From positions 1-36,025 of the forward strand of contig JAICLL010000051.1 of NCBI GenBank assembly GCA_025927475.1: 36,025 nucleotides of DNA. The letters are read 5' to 3'. Position numbers and translations under genes: made by a program. Source of the stretch: Pirellulales bacterium (GTDB lineage: Bacteria; Planctomycetota; Planctomycetia; Pirellulales; JAICIG01). Under the pieces are notes generated by a model. The model was not told the DNA's origin, made no database searches, and worked only from the letters and a program-made list of their open reading frames with translations. Below are positions 24,652 to 32,515 of this stretch, one piece after another. Each line of letters begins with the position of its first letter. The first letter of the stretch is position 1.

Positions 24652-24927
24652 ATGTTATCCGCATCGAATCGACGATTTTTGCGGCGCGCCCTCGACGGCC
24701 GATACGGCCCTGGTGCGGCTTCGATCACCGCGCAGGCGGTCCGGCTCTTTGAGTCGAGCACCGGCAGGTCAATGGGGGTGCGGCCCAGCCGGCGCTTGCA
24801 CGAGACGGCGGCGCCAACCCGCCGCGCGGACGTATCGCGCATGGCCGCGGGAGAAATCGCCCGATTCATTCGCGGCGGTTCACCCTCGCAACAGGCGATG
24901 ATGGCTGTGGGCGCGCCGCTGGAATGA
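24652..24927 (+). CDS. Hypothetical protein (91 aa)
   Basis: An unrecognised basic protein starting MLSASNRRFLRRALDGRYG. The ATG at 24652 follows AAAGGA by about 11 nt. An alternative TTG at 24577, with AAAGGA 9 nt upstream, would add 25 residues. The sequence is Arg-rich with a helical C-terminal segment (MAAGEIARFIRGGSPSQQAMM). A role is not inferable. It is followed by about 150 nt without a gene before the metalloprotease-like ORF. Confidence 0.45.
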   Translation: MLSASNRRFLRRALDGRYGPGAASITAQAVRLFESSTGRSMGVRPSRRLHETAAPTRRADVSRMAAGEIARFIRGGSPSQQAMMAVGAPLE

Positions 24928-25078
24928 AGCGATTCTTTCGTTCCGCCCCTTGGCCTTTGGGGCGTGGACAAAGAGGGAGCGGCGGTCAACTCGTCGTTGG
25001 CCGCCGGTTGTGCCTGCCCGGCGTCGGGTTGGTTGGGTCGATCACTCGGCGCCGGGCTTTTCTATACTCACACGCGAT

Positions 25079-25747
25079 ATGGACGTTTCACTCTACGAAA
25101 CTGAGCGGTGGCAAAAAACCGCTCGGCATGAGGCGGCACACGCCATCGTTGCGCGTCACTTGGGGTTCAAGATCGGCGAGATTGTGGTGCGCCATCACCC
25201 TGGCGATTATTTCTCCGGCTACGCCTGGTGCGAGTCGGACGGACACTCGCCGCAAGAGCGCGCGGCGGTGGCCGTGGCGGGCGCCGTGGCCGAAGAGATG
25301 GTCACGCAGCGGCGCGAATGGGCGCAGGGCATCTACCGCCTTTACATCGACTGGGAACCCTTCTTGTCGCCTGGCGACCGACGAAACCTGAACCTGATTA
25401 TGGAGTCCGCGCCGGTCGTGGCGACCTGCCCCGGCATCTTCATGGATATGGCCGCGGACAGGGCACGCTCGATCCTCGGCAACCAATGGCGAGAATTGGA
25501 GCGCATCGTCGGCTACCTCAAGCAGCACCACGGTTGCATCGAACTGAACGACCCGCACACCAAACTCGCGACGGCACGCCTGCGAAAAATCCATGAGAGC
25601 GCGGCGCAGCGGCGGAAGCTGCACCAGTCGGCCGCATCCCAGGCCCCGACGCCAAAACCCGAACCCAGGCCCAACATTCCCGCGGCCCTTGGCCGGCTCG
25701 CCCGCCGTGCCGCGGAGCTTTGGGAGTCGGGCGCGAATTACCCCTAA
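25079..25747 (+). CDS. Stand-alone M41 (FtsH-type) metalloprotease-like domain protein
   Basis: 222 residues from the ATG at 25079. An in-frame ATG at 24950 would add 43 residues of poor quality and is rejected. Seen: zinc motif RHEAAHAIVARHLG with H17-E18-x2-H21, then VAVAGAVAEEMV (resembling the FtsH GGxAAEE segment), and SPGDRRNL with D100 at the position of the third zinc ligand. FtsH-family proteases carry this domain after an AAA+ module; here there is no ATPase and no membrane anchor. The tail (about 180-222) is Pro-rich and basic. It lies between TerL and the tape-measure-like gene, where phages usually encode the head-maturation protease. A processing role is an inference. Catalytic residues are complete. 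Confidence 0.7.
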   Translation: MDVSLYETERWQKTARHEAAHAIVARHLGFKIGEIVVRHHPGDYFSGYAWCESDGHSPQERAAVAVAGAVAEEMVTQRREWAQGIYRLYIDWEPFLSPGDRRNLNLIMESAPVVATCPGIFMDMAADRARSILGNQWRELERIVGYLKQHHGCIELNDPHTKLATARLRKIHESAAQRRKLHQSAASQAPTPKPEPRPNIPAALGRLARRAAELWESGANYP

Positions 25748-25767
25748 CCGAAAAAGGAAATCCCATC

Positions 25768-28296
25768 ATGGCCACCGGCCAAGCAAACCGCGGGGTAGTA
25801 TTTACCCTCAAGACTCAAACCGCCCCCGATTACGCCAAGGCGTTTTCGCCGATCCATGCCGAGATCGACCGTCTCGAAAAACGGATGGACGGAATCTTCG
25901 CGGGCGTGCCCAACACCGCGTTCGCCCAGGCCCAGGCGCAAATGGCACAAGTGCAGCAGCGAATGGGAGGCGGCTCGAGAAGCCGCAACGGTGCCAGTAG
26001 TGGCGCGAACGACCTTGACGACGAAGATGCCCGCAGACGCCGCTCCGAAGCGCGCCGCGCCGAGTTTCGCCGGAAGGGCGAGCAGGCCGACCGCGAGGCC
26101 GCCGACCGAATGGTAAAGATCGCTGAGAAGGCGAACGACGAAGTGCTGACCGACACCGAAAAGACGCTCAAAGCCGCGGAGAAACTGCGCGAGAGTGCCG
26201 CGGAGAAGGACCGCAAGAGGGCCGAACGAGAAGCGGAGAAGCGGCGCGCTGCTGGCAATCGTCAGCTCGCCCAACTGGTGCGCACTGGCCCCCAGGCCCA
26301 AGAGCAAGACCGGCGCACATCGCAGCGGGACCAAGAGCGTCGTGACCGGGAACATACGGATGCCATCAATCGCGCGCGGGAAGCCCAGCAACGTCTGACG
26401 GGATCTCTCAATGAATCGCTGGACTCCGTAATGCGTCTTAGCCGCGGCTTCATCGAGCTCGGCTTGGTCGGCGAGCGGGACTCGAAAAGAATCATGGACG
26501 CCTTGCTGGCCGTGCAAGGCACGATCGACACGGTGCGCGGCGGCATCGACACCTTCCGCACCTTCCGCGGCGCCTTCGACGCCATGCGCAACGTCCGCAG
26601 CCTGCAAGGTGCCGCTGGCGCCGTGCGCGGCGGCGGGATGCTGAGCAGTCTACTCGGCGTCGGCGGTGGCGCAGCGGGGGCTACCGGCGCTGGTGGAACC
26701 GCGGCGGCTGGCGGTCTGGCGGCCGCGGCTGCGCCCATCGCGGCTTTCGTGGCGGCGATTGGTTCTGCGGCCCTGGCTATCAAGGTGACGGCATCCACCA
26801 TTAGCGACGCTAATCGCTATGGCTTCCGCGGCGGCGCGGCCCCAGGTTCGTACAACGCCGTGGTGGGCGGCGCGGAAGAGGGGCTGGTGCGCCGCGGCAT
26901 CAACATGGGCCATTCGGTCGCGTCCGCGTTCGGGATGGGCGACAAGACCTACAACCGTCTCGCCAAGTTCGGTTTAAATAGCTCACCTATCGGCGCCCTG
27001 TTTTCGGAAAGCGTCAATGCCGCCCAGAGCGACCGCGATACGCAAAAGCGATTGGAAAAATACCAAACGGAAAAGAAGCAGCGCGAAGAAATGGACGCGC
27101 GCCACCGCACCGCCTTCGGCGGACGCTTCGACGAGGCCATGAGCGGCTATCGTGACTATCAGCAGCAGCGGGCCTTCGCCGAACGGATGATGGCCACCGG
27201 CGACACGAAGCAAGATACACGCGCTCGATTCGAAGGGCTGTTTCTAGAGCGGCAGCGCGCCGAGCAAGTGCGGGCAGTGGCGCAGCAACAGATCAACGCC
27301 GAAGAGGGGCCGAACGGAGCCATTCGCAACCGCGGCACGTATGAGGATGCGACGGAACGCAAGAAGCAAATCGAGGATGACATCCTCAAGATAGATCGCG
27401 AGCGCTCCGCGGTCGCCAAGCAGTTGCTCGAATACCAGAAGCAAGGCGCGGAGGCGATGGCGAAGTCCCTGACCGACAAGCACAAGGGCCAGATGCAGGA
27501 CGTCAGCAAGATGAATCCGTATCAGTTGCAAAACCTGAACCGGATTTTCAAGAAGCAGCAGGCCGGCCAGTCGCTTGCTCGCCACGAGCTCGACTTCGTC
27601 GATCGTTTCGGCACCGATGAAATGCGCCGGAGCGCCGCGGAAGAAAGGCAGCGGGTTGGCAAAGAGCAACTCAGACGATTCGCCCCGGATTTGTACGCGC
27701 GAGCGCAAGAGCAGGAGCAGAATGCGCGGGACGCGAGACGAAAGGCGAACCTGCTGGAGCAAGAGCAGGTGCGACGGCAAAATGCCTTCGACAAAGGAAA
27801 GCCTACAGGATCGGCCGTGCCACCCAGCATTCCGGCGCCACCCGTCGGCGGTTCTGCTGCGCCGCCGAATGGCCCGTCGGGCCCGCAGCTCACCGGCGGC
27901 CCCGATCAACCCGGCGACCTGCGCGGGCCGCCGCCATCCGCTGCGGCTCCGACCGCTACGGGCGGTAGTTCAGGATCATCCGACCAAGCAATGGACAATC
28001 TGGCAGTCGCGTTGCGCGAATTCGTAAAGGCCGTACGCGAGAAGATAATCCACGATAACACAGCGATGACCGGGCGCGCGACCAATGCGCCGCAGGCTTC
28101 AAAGTCGACGCATGACGTCAAGGTCAGCTTCACGGACGATGCCACCGAGTTGACTCAGCAGATTGCCCGAGAGATGGCGCCGGCTTTGGCCGGTGCATTC
28201 GAGGCGAACGCCCAGGGCGTGCTGAAGAAGGTTCCCCCGATGATTGCAGACGCAATCGCTCGCCAGAACGGCCAAGGCCGGCAGAATTGGAGTTGA
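25768..28296 (+). CDS. Tape-measure-like structural protein
   Basis: 842 residues from the ATG at 25768, with AAAAGGAAA about 8 nt upstream. The N-terminal segment (1-45) includes VFTLKTQTAPDYAKAF. A very long charged helix runs from about 85 to 210 (Arg/Glu/Asp/Ala). A helical segment with the flow of a tape-measure protein follows. A Gly/Ala-rich hydrophobic stretch at about 285-345 contains likely membrane-active segments. Another coiled coil lies at about 415-650, then a Pro/Gly-rich linker and a C-terminal helix. Tape measures set tail length and span the tail lumen, and share such composition rather than sequence. The family call rests on architecture, size and context. Against it, no other tail gene is evident. 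A long coiled-coil assembly or injection protein is the alternative. Confidence 0.6.
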   Translation: MATGQANRGVVFTLKTQTAPDYAKAFSPIHAEIDRLEKRMDGIFAGVPNTAFAQAQAQMAQVQQRMGGGSRSRNGASSGANDLDDEDARRRRSEARRAEFRRKGEQADREAADRMVKIAEKANDEVLTDTEKTLKAAEKLRESAAEKDRKRAEREAEKRRAAGNRQLAQLVRTGPQAQEQDRRTSQRDQERRDREHTDAINRAREAQQRLTGSLNESLDSVMRLSRGFIELGLVGERDSKRIMDALLAVQGTIDTVRGGIDTFRTFRGAFDAMRNVRSLQGAAGAVRGGGMLSSLLGVGGGAAGATGAGGTAAAGGLAAAAAPIAAFVAAIGSAALAIKVTASTISDANRYGFRGGAAPGSYNAVVGGAEEGLVRRGINMGHSVASAFGMGDKTYNRLAKFGLNSSPIGALFSESVNAAQSDRDTQKRLEKYQTEKKQREEMDARHRTAFGGRFDEAMSGYRDYQQQRAFAERMMATGDTKQDTRARFEGLFLERQRAEQVRAVAQQQINAEEGPNGAIRNRGTYEDATERKKQIEDDILKIDRERSAVAKQLLEYQKQGAEAMAKSLTDKHKGQMQDVSKMNPYQLQNLNRIFKKQQAGQSLARHELDFVDRFGTDEMRRSAAEERQRVGKEQLRRFAPDLYARAQEQEQNARDARRKANLLEQEQVRRQNAFDKGKPTGSAVPPSIPAPPVGGSAAPPNGPSGPQLTGGPDQPGDLRGPPPSAAAPTATGGSSGSSDQAMDNLAVALREFVKAVREKIIHDNTAMTGRATNAPQASKSTHDVKVSFTDDATELTQQIAREMAPALAGAFEANAQGVLKKVPPMIADAIARQNGQGRQNWS

Positions 28297-28883
28297 GAGA
28301 AAAACCGACGCGCCAGAATTGCGCAGGAACGCGAGTTAGGCGGTCGGTCGATGTTTGATACCTGTTGCCGGAGAAGGCTCCGGCGGCGAAGGCGTCCCGG
28401 CCCCAATAATCTGCAATCCGCCGCCCTTGCGAGTCGCGGTAAGATTTCTGGGCCCCACCACTTTTTCGTGGGCGTCGATGGCGGCGGCAAGCGCTCCGAT
28501 TGTGGCTGGTCGGCTTGTGGGGCATCGTTGGTCATCGCCGGCATTATAGGTCGGCGACGCGGGCTTGACAGCGGGGCGGGCTGTGGGAGAATGCGGGCAC
28601 TAAACCGACGTAGGCCCCGGCGACGGGACCAGGATGGACAATCTGATGCAACCATACACGCAGGCCACAGGCCGAGCCGCTTCTGCGCGGTATCCAAGTG
28701 TCGATCCGGGTAGCCGGGGAGCAAGGACCGCCGGGTTATCCACCATCGCAAGATGGCGCGTCGACCCAGTAGGGAGTGGTTCGGCCTGTGGCCTTGCTAT
28801 GCGCGCATCGGTTGTCCGAGAGGCCCGGGCGCGTTGAGCGCCGCGGGCTTTCTCTCTTGCCGATGCGGCAAGGAGATTTTCCC
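28297..28883. other. Gene-poor stretch inside the element
   Basis: About 590 nt without a convincing gene, ending in a terminator-like hairpin. Short open frames on both strands (for example 28634-28837 on plus) lack ribosome binding sites and recognisable content. It separates the structural block from the recombinase-CsrA operon. It may hold the operon promoter, but I see no convincing -35/-10 pair. Confidence 0.4.
28823..28858 (+). terminator. Probable rho-independent terminator
   Basis: GCCCGGGCGC (28823-28832) pairs with GCGCCGCGGGC (28838-28848) with one bulge around GTTGA, followed by TTTCTCTCTT. It would end transcripts from the structural block just before the ribosome binding site of the next gene. 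Confidence 0.5.
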
Positions 28884-29243
28884 ATGCAACGCCGTTCGTT
28901 TCTCGCCACGGCAGCCGCACCCCTCGGCCAAGCCGTTCTGAACCGTTCTAGCCGGCGCTCGCCCGCGGGCCCCGCCCGCCGTCAACGCGGCATTCTCTTG
29001 CGGGTGCGCGTGCCCGACGCTTTGCGCGTGCCTGACGGTCTCGGCTGGCAGCCGCGCACCTGGCGCGACGTGCCGCCGGCCCCGTTCGCGGTCGATTACC
29101 GATTCTACGGCCCCACCTCGCTGGCCGAGTGCCGCAAGCTGGCCAAGCAGCACAACCAAGAGCAACTGCAGTTGGGCGTTTGTTCGTGGATGATCGTCGT
29201 CGCCACCGATGGGCGGCTCGCCAGCGTGAAAGGGGGTGCATGA
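28884..29243 (+). CDS. Hypothetical protein (119 aa) heading the recombinase-CsrA operon
   Basis: The ATG at 28884 is preceded by GGAG with 8-nt spacing. The first residues, MQRRSFLATAAAPLG, resemble a twin-arginine motif, but the hydrophobic part is short, so export is doubtful. A basic linker (RRSPAGPARRQRG) and a globular region follow (about 50-119, with DYRFYGPTSLAECRKLAKQH and VCSWMIVVATDGRL). No family is recognised. Its TGA overlaps the ATG of the tyrosine recombinase gene, so the two are translationally coupled and probably act together. Confidence 0.6.
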   Translation: MQRRSFLATAAAPLGQAVLNRSSRRSPAGPARRQRGILLRVRVPDALRVPDGLGWQPRTWRDVPPAPFAVDYRFYGPTSLAECRKLAKQHNQEQLQLGVCSWMIVVATDGRLASVKGGA

Positions 29244-30493
29244 TGGAACGCAACCCGAACATGCTGCTGATGGAATTCTTTGAAACCGTCTATCGCCCGA
29301 TGCGTTTGCTGGCCGCCAGCGGCGGCACGCTGCAACAATACCGCATCGCCATTCACGCGGTCGAAAAGCAACTTAGTCGCCCGCCACTGGTCGGTGACCT
29401 GAGCTGCACCACCGTCACGCGGTTCATTGAGCACGAGCGGAAACGCGGCATGGCGGCGGCGACGATCAACGCGCGGCTGCGCCATTTGCTCGCACTGGCG
29501 CGGCTGGTCCGCAAGCGCGGTTTCTTCGACGCCGATCTTGATGAGCTGCGATTACTGCGGGAAAAGCAAGCGGCGCCGTCGGCCTGGACCGAAACGGAAA
29601 TGGAGTCGCTCATCGCATCCTGCCGGCTGGCCCGCGGGCGCTTCCTGGGCGTGCCCGCGGCGGCGTGGTGGGAGTCGCTCGTGCTTTTGATCTATGACAC
29701 TGGCTTGCGCCGATCCCCGGCCATGCAAGTGCGATTCGATGAAATCGACTTTACGACCGGCATGTTGCGCGTGCCAGCCGAGCGTATGAAAAACGGGGTG
29801 GAGCAATTCTTCAAGCTCCACACTCAAACGATTCAGGCGATTCTGAGCACACTACCGCCTCGGCGAAAACTGGTATTTCCGTGGCCGTTTTACCATCAGG
29901 CGTGTTTGTACGGGCGGTTCAGGGTCATTCTTCGCCGGGCGGGTTTGCCATTCGGCTCGAAAGACATGTTCCACAAGATTCGCCGGACAACGGCGAGCCA
30001 CACCGCCCGGTTACTGGGCGAAAGCATCGCCAGCATGCAACTCGGTCATCAGGATGGTTCCACGATCAAGCGGTACATCGACCCGCGCTTTACGGCGCGG
30101 CATGATGCCGCCGACGTGCTACCACGGCCCGGCTGGGTGAACCCGCGGGAAATCACTGTTACGTTGCATCGGGAATCGCCCACCGCCGGCGAGCCTGAGA
30201 CGGTGGAGTATTCGCATGCCGATCTGCGTGGCGACGGGGATGACGTCTTTAGCCGGCTGGCCGAGACGGAGGACATGTCGCCCCGCGATATCAAAGCTGC
30301 GCTGGACGCACTTGGAATGCGAGCGAAAGAGTTGGCCGAAGAGATTGGCCTAACACCGTGGTCCTTAGCCCGGATGCTCCGCGGCAAGAGGCCGCTATCG
30401 GCTGACCTTGCGTCGCGCATCCGCGGAGCGCTGGGCATCAGCTTCAACCGTGAGGGAGAGGCCGGTGCAGCCAGACGGGACGGTGCCGCATGA
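29240..30493 (+). CDS. Tyrosine recombinase fused to a C-terminal HTH domain
   Basis: 417 residues. ATGATG at 29240/29243 overlaps the preceding stop, so the start is one of these two. An N-terminal core-binding domain (about 8-108) is followed by a tyrosine-recombinase catalytic domain. Seen: R157 in YDTGLRRSP, K184 in ERMKNG, H245 and R248 in FHKIRRTTASH, H270 in QLGHQD, and nucleophile Y279 in IKRYID. All catalytic residues are present. After a linker (about 300-345) comes an added Cro/C1-like HTH at about 350-400 (IKAALDALGMRAKELAEEIG, then TPWSLARMLRGKRPLS). This is not the arm-binding design of the terminal integrase and may couple recombination to regulation. The gene lies in an overlapping operon with two unknown proteins and csrA. 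Confidence 0.85.
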   Translation: MMERNPNMLLMEFFETVYRPMRLLAASGGTLQQYRIAIHAVEKQLSRPPLVGDLSCTTVTRFIEHERKRGMAAATINARLRHLLALARLVRKRGFFDADLDELRLLREKQAAPSAWTETEMESLIASCRLARGRFLGVPAAAWWESLVLLIYDTGLRRSPAMQVRFDEIDFTTGMLRVPAERMKNGVEQFFKLHTQTIQAILSTLPPRRKLVFPWPFYHQACLYGRFRVILRRAGLPFGSKDMFHKIRRTTASHTARLLGESIASMQLGHQDGSTIKRYIDPRFTARHDAADVLPRPGWVNPREITVTLHRESPTAGEPETVEYSHADLRGDGDDVFSRLAETEDMSPRDIKAALDALGMRAKELAEEIGLTPWSLARMLRGKRPLSADLASRIRGALGISFNREGEAGAARRDGAA

Positions 30494-30774
30494 AAGCGCG
30501 CCGATTCCAACTTCCCGACCCGGCGCCGCGCGATTCGGAGATTATCGAGCGGTCAACCGGCTTGAAGATCAACCTGTACCGACAGTCGTGCGGCAAGATT
30601 CACGGCGAGGTCATCATCAAATGCGGCGTCGGCATGTTCGCCGCGGACGATGACGACGATGATTACGACGTCGAGGCTGCCGAGCAAAGGCAAGCCGACG
30701 CGATGGAGTTCGCCCGGCGGCTGCTGGGGGAGTTCCAAAAGCAGCGGCCCGAAGAAAGGGGGCTGTCATGCTAG
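30490..30774 (+). CDS. Hypothetical acidic protein (94 aa) upstream of csrA
   Basis: The ATG overlaps the recombinase stop (ATGA), and its own end overlaps the csrA start by 7 nt. Residues 1-45 include a possible beta-rich part (KINLYRQSCGKIHGEVIIKCGVGMF). A strongly acidic run of aspartates near 53-58 is followed by a helix (AEQRQADAMEFARRLLGEF). No family is recognised. The coupling to csrA and the acidic character suggest, without proof, an interaction partner for CsrA or the recombinase. Confidence 0.6.
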   Translation: MKARRFQLPDPAPRDSEIIERSTGLKINLYRQSCGKIHGEVIIKCGVGMFAADDDDDDYDVEAAEQRQADAMEFARRLLGEFQKQRPEERGLSC

Positions 30775-30956
30775 TGCTTTCCCGACAGGTCGGGCAGAAG
30801 ATCATGATCGGCGACAACGTGGTTGTGACCGTGGTGCGCCTGCAAGGCGGCAAGTGCCGACTTGGTATCGACGCCCCGGTACATTTGCGGATCGACAAGG
30901 GCGAGAATCTGCCTGGGGCCCCGGCGCCGAGCGCCGAGCGCCGAGCAAACGAGTAG
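30768..30956 (+). CDS. csrA: CsrA-family RNA-binding regulator, divergent C-terminus
   Basis: 62 residues. CsrA dimers bind GGA-containing hairpins in mRNA leaders and alter translation or stability. Seen: the MLVLSRQVGQKIMIGDNVVV start with R6, then VRLQGGKCRLGIDAP, all typical. At position 44, where CsrA has an arginine in VHREE, there is K44 (RIDKGE). The C-terminal helix normally following is replaced by a Pro/Ala-rich tail (NLPGAPAPSAERR). The dimer core is therefore present while the helix is lost. The start overlaps the preceding ORF and a strong terminator follows, making it the last gene of a four-gene operon. Phage-like elements carrying CsrA may target host or element messages; the targets here are unknown. 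Confidence 0.85.
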   Translation: MLVLSRQVGQKIMIGDNVVVTVVRLQGGKCRLGIDAPVHLRIDKGENLPGAPAPSAERRANE

Positions 30957-30967
30957 GCAACGCAACC

Positions 30968-30996
30968 GCCCCGCGGGAGGTGCGGGGCCTTTTTTT
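30968..30996 (+). terminator. Strong rho-independent terminator after csrA
   Basis: GCCCCGC (30968-30974) and GCGGGGC (30982-30988) form a perfect 7-bp stem with a 7-nt loop, followed by C and seven Ts. It closes the recombinase-CsrA operon 12 nt after the stop. Confidence 0.85.
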
Positions 30997-31007
30997 GGGA
31001 CCGAGCA

Positions 31008-31208
31008 ATGGCCAAAAAGAAACCGACGAAGAAGCCGAAAGCCGCGCGAGCGAAAACGGCGAAGCGCGGCGAGCGCGTGCTGTTGTTCCTGGTCAAACCC
31101 GGGGAGTTCACGGCGCAGGAAATCTACGAGATTTCACGGAAGGCAATCGACGAACACCAGGCGAAGCGCAAGGCAAAAACGAAGCGCAAACGCTCAGCAC
31201 GCGATTAG
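31008..31208 (+). CDS. Small highly basic protein (66 aa)
   Basis: MAKKKPTKKPKAARAKTAKR forms a Lys/Ala-rich N-terminal tail like histone H1-type or ribosomal extensions. A short hydrophobic core (RVLLFLVKPGEFTAQEIYEI) and a second basic tail (KRKAKTKRKRSARD) follow. The family is unknown. Nucleic-acid binding is inferred from charge. The ATG lies 11 nt after the terminator T-tract, so it would need its own promoter or readthrough. Only a weak GGGA precedes it. It lies about 90 nt before the integrase gene. Confidence 0.5.
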   Translation: MAKKKPTKKPKAARAKTAKRGERVLLFLVKPGEFTAQEIYEISRKAIDEHQAKRKAKTKRKRSARD

Positions 31209-31298
31209 ACGCAAGCGTGGGCAAAAGGCATCAACTGTCGAGGCAGGGGGCAAACGCGATTTCTGGGGCATCCTGGAAAACCATTTTGGAGACAATCA

Positions 31299-32438
31299 AT
31301 GAACGCCTGGCTATTTCAAGACCATCGACGCAAGCAACAACTCGGCGCCGACGCCTGCCCCTGGTCGGTCGGTTGGATCGACCCGGACGGCAAGCGAAAA
31401 TCCAAAAAGATCGGCAGCAAGAGCATGGCCGAGAAGTTTGCCCGCAAGATCGAAGGCCAGCTTGCCAGCGGCACCTACCAGAATGACAACCGCAAAAAGT
31501 GGGCTGACTTCCGCGCCGAATACGACAAAAAGATTCTGCCGCGGCTGGCCACCAAAACCCAAGAGGCCGTCAAAACGACGCTGGCGCACTTTGAGCGAAT
31601 CTGCAAGCCCGTCATCGTGGCCCGCGTCACGTCGGCCATGATCGACGACTTCATTACCACCCGACAAGGCGAACCCGGACGAAAGCCGAAATCGACCGTT
31701 TCACCGGCCACCGTCAACCATGACCTACGGCACCTGAAAGCCGCGTTGCGCGTCGCCCAGCGATGGGGCTATCTGCCCAAGGTGCCCGAGTTCAGCAAGG
31801 TGAAGGAAGAGCAGCGCATCGGGCGGGTAATGACGACCGACCACCTGAAGGCCATCTTCGACGCCTGCCACGTCGCCACGATGCCCGCGGGGCTGCATTG
31901 CCCGCCGGCTGACTGGTGGCAGGCATTGCTGGTGTTCGCCATCACCACGGGCTGGCGCATCGACGAAATCCGCTCGTTGCGGCGTGACGATCTTGATCTA
32001 AAGACCGGGCAGATTCTCACGCGGGCGGCGGACAATAAGGGCGGCAGGGACGACACCGATTTTCTGCCCCCGGCGGTGGTCGATGCCATTAAGGGCATCG
32101 TCGGTTTCACGCCGTTCGTGTTCGATTGGCCCCATGATGACCGGACGCTCTGGATTGAGTTTCAGCGCATCCAGAAGGCCGCCGGCATCAAGCTGGCTTG
32201 CCCGGACATTGACCGGCATGAATGCACGGAAGCTTGCCACTATTACGGCTTCCACGCTCTTCGCCGCGGGTATGCGACGTTGAACGTCGAGCGGATGTCG
32301 GCCCCCGAGCTACAGAAGAAAATGCGGCACAAGTCGTTTACCACGACGCTGCGGTACATTGGGCTGGCGGACAAGATGAAGGCCGCGGCGGATAAGGTCT
32401 ACGTGCCGGAGTTTTTGACCACTACCGCGGCGGGCTGA
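31299..32438 (+). CDS. int: Site-specific integrase (tyrosine recombinase) of the element
   Basis: 379 residues. The start at 31299 follows TGGAG by 8 nt. An N-terminal arm-binding-like domain (about 20-60, WSVGWIDPDGKRKSKKIG) is followed by a core-binding domain (about 65-170) and catalytic residues R220 (TTGWRIDEIRSL), K247 (DNKGG), H319 and R322 (GFHALRRGYAT), H344 (MRHKS) and nucleophile Y353 (LRYIG). A Cys/His cluster lies just before the HxxR box: C301, H307, C309, C313 and H314, a possible zinc site. The gene ends 77 nt from the tRNA-Lys 3' end, next to the right arm repeats, the normal place for the integrase of a tRNA-integrated element. It probably catalyses integration and excision at the 19-bp core. 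Confidence 0.92.
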   Translation: MNAWLFQDHRRKQQLGADACPWSVGWIDPDGKRKSKKIGSKSMAEKFARKIEGQLASGTYQNDNRKKWADFRAEYDKKILPRLATKTQEAVKTTLAHFERICKPVIVARVTSAMIDDFITTRQGEPGRKPKSTVSPATVNHDLRHLKAALRVAQRWGYLPKVPEFSKVKEEQRIGRVMTTDHLKAIFDACHVATMPAGLHCPPADWWQALLVFAITTGWRIDEIRSLRRDDLDLKTGQILTRAADNKGGRDDTDFLPPAVVDAIKGIVGFTPFVFDWPHDDRTLWIEFQRIQKAAGIKLACPDIDRHECTEACHYYGFHALRRGYATLNVERMSAPELQKKMRHKSFTTTLRYIGLADKMKAAADKVYVPEFLTTTAAG

Positions 32439-32443
32439 ACGGC

Positions 32444-32464
32444 TATTGAGTGTCTATTGAGTGT
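32444..32464 (+). repeat. Right putative integrase arm sites (two direct repeats)
   Basis: TATTGAGTGT occurs at 32444-32453 and 32455-32464, 11 bp apart, immediately after the integrase stop and about 77 bp from the core. Orientation and spacing match the left pair at 16886-16906. Confidence 0.65.
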
Positions 32465-32515
32465 TCGCCCTTTTCCGCAACCGACCGAATCGACGTAAAC
32501 CCTTACGTGGTAAAG

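Noticed and set aside
28155-28751. Minus-strand ORF of 198 residues over the tape-measure end and the gap
   Set aside because: It opposes the tape-measure frame over its last 140 nt and lacks a ribosome binding site. A neighbouring minus frame reads more like protein (AAAIDAHEKVVGPRNL) but has no start codon, so no gene is called.
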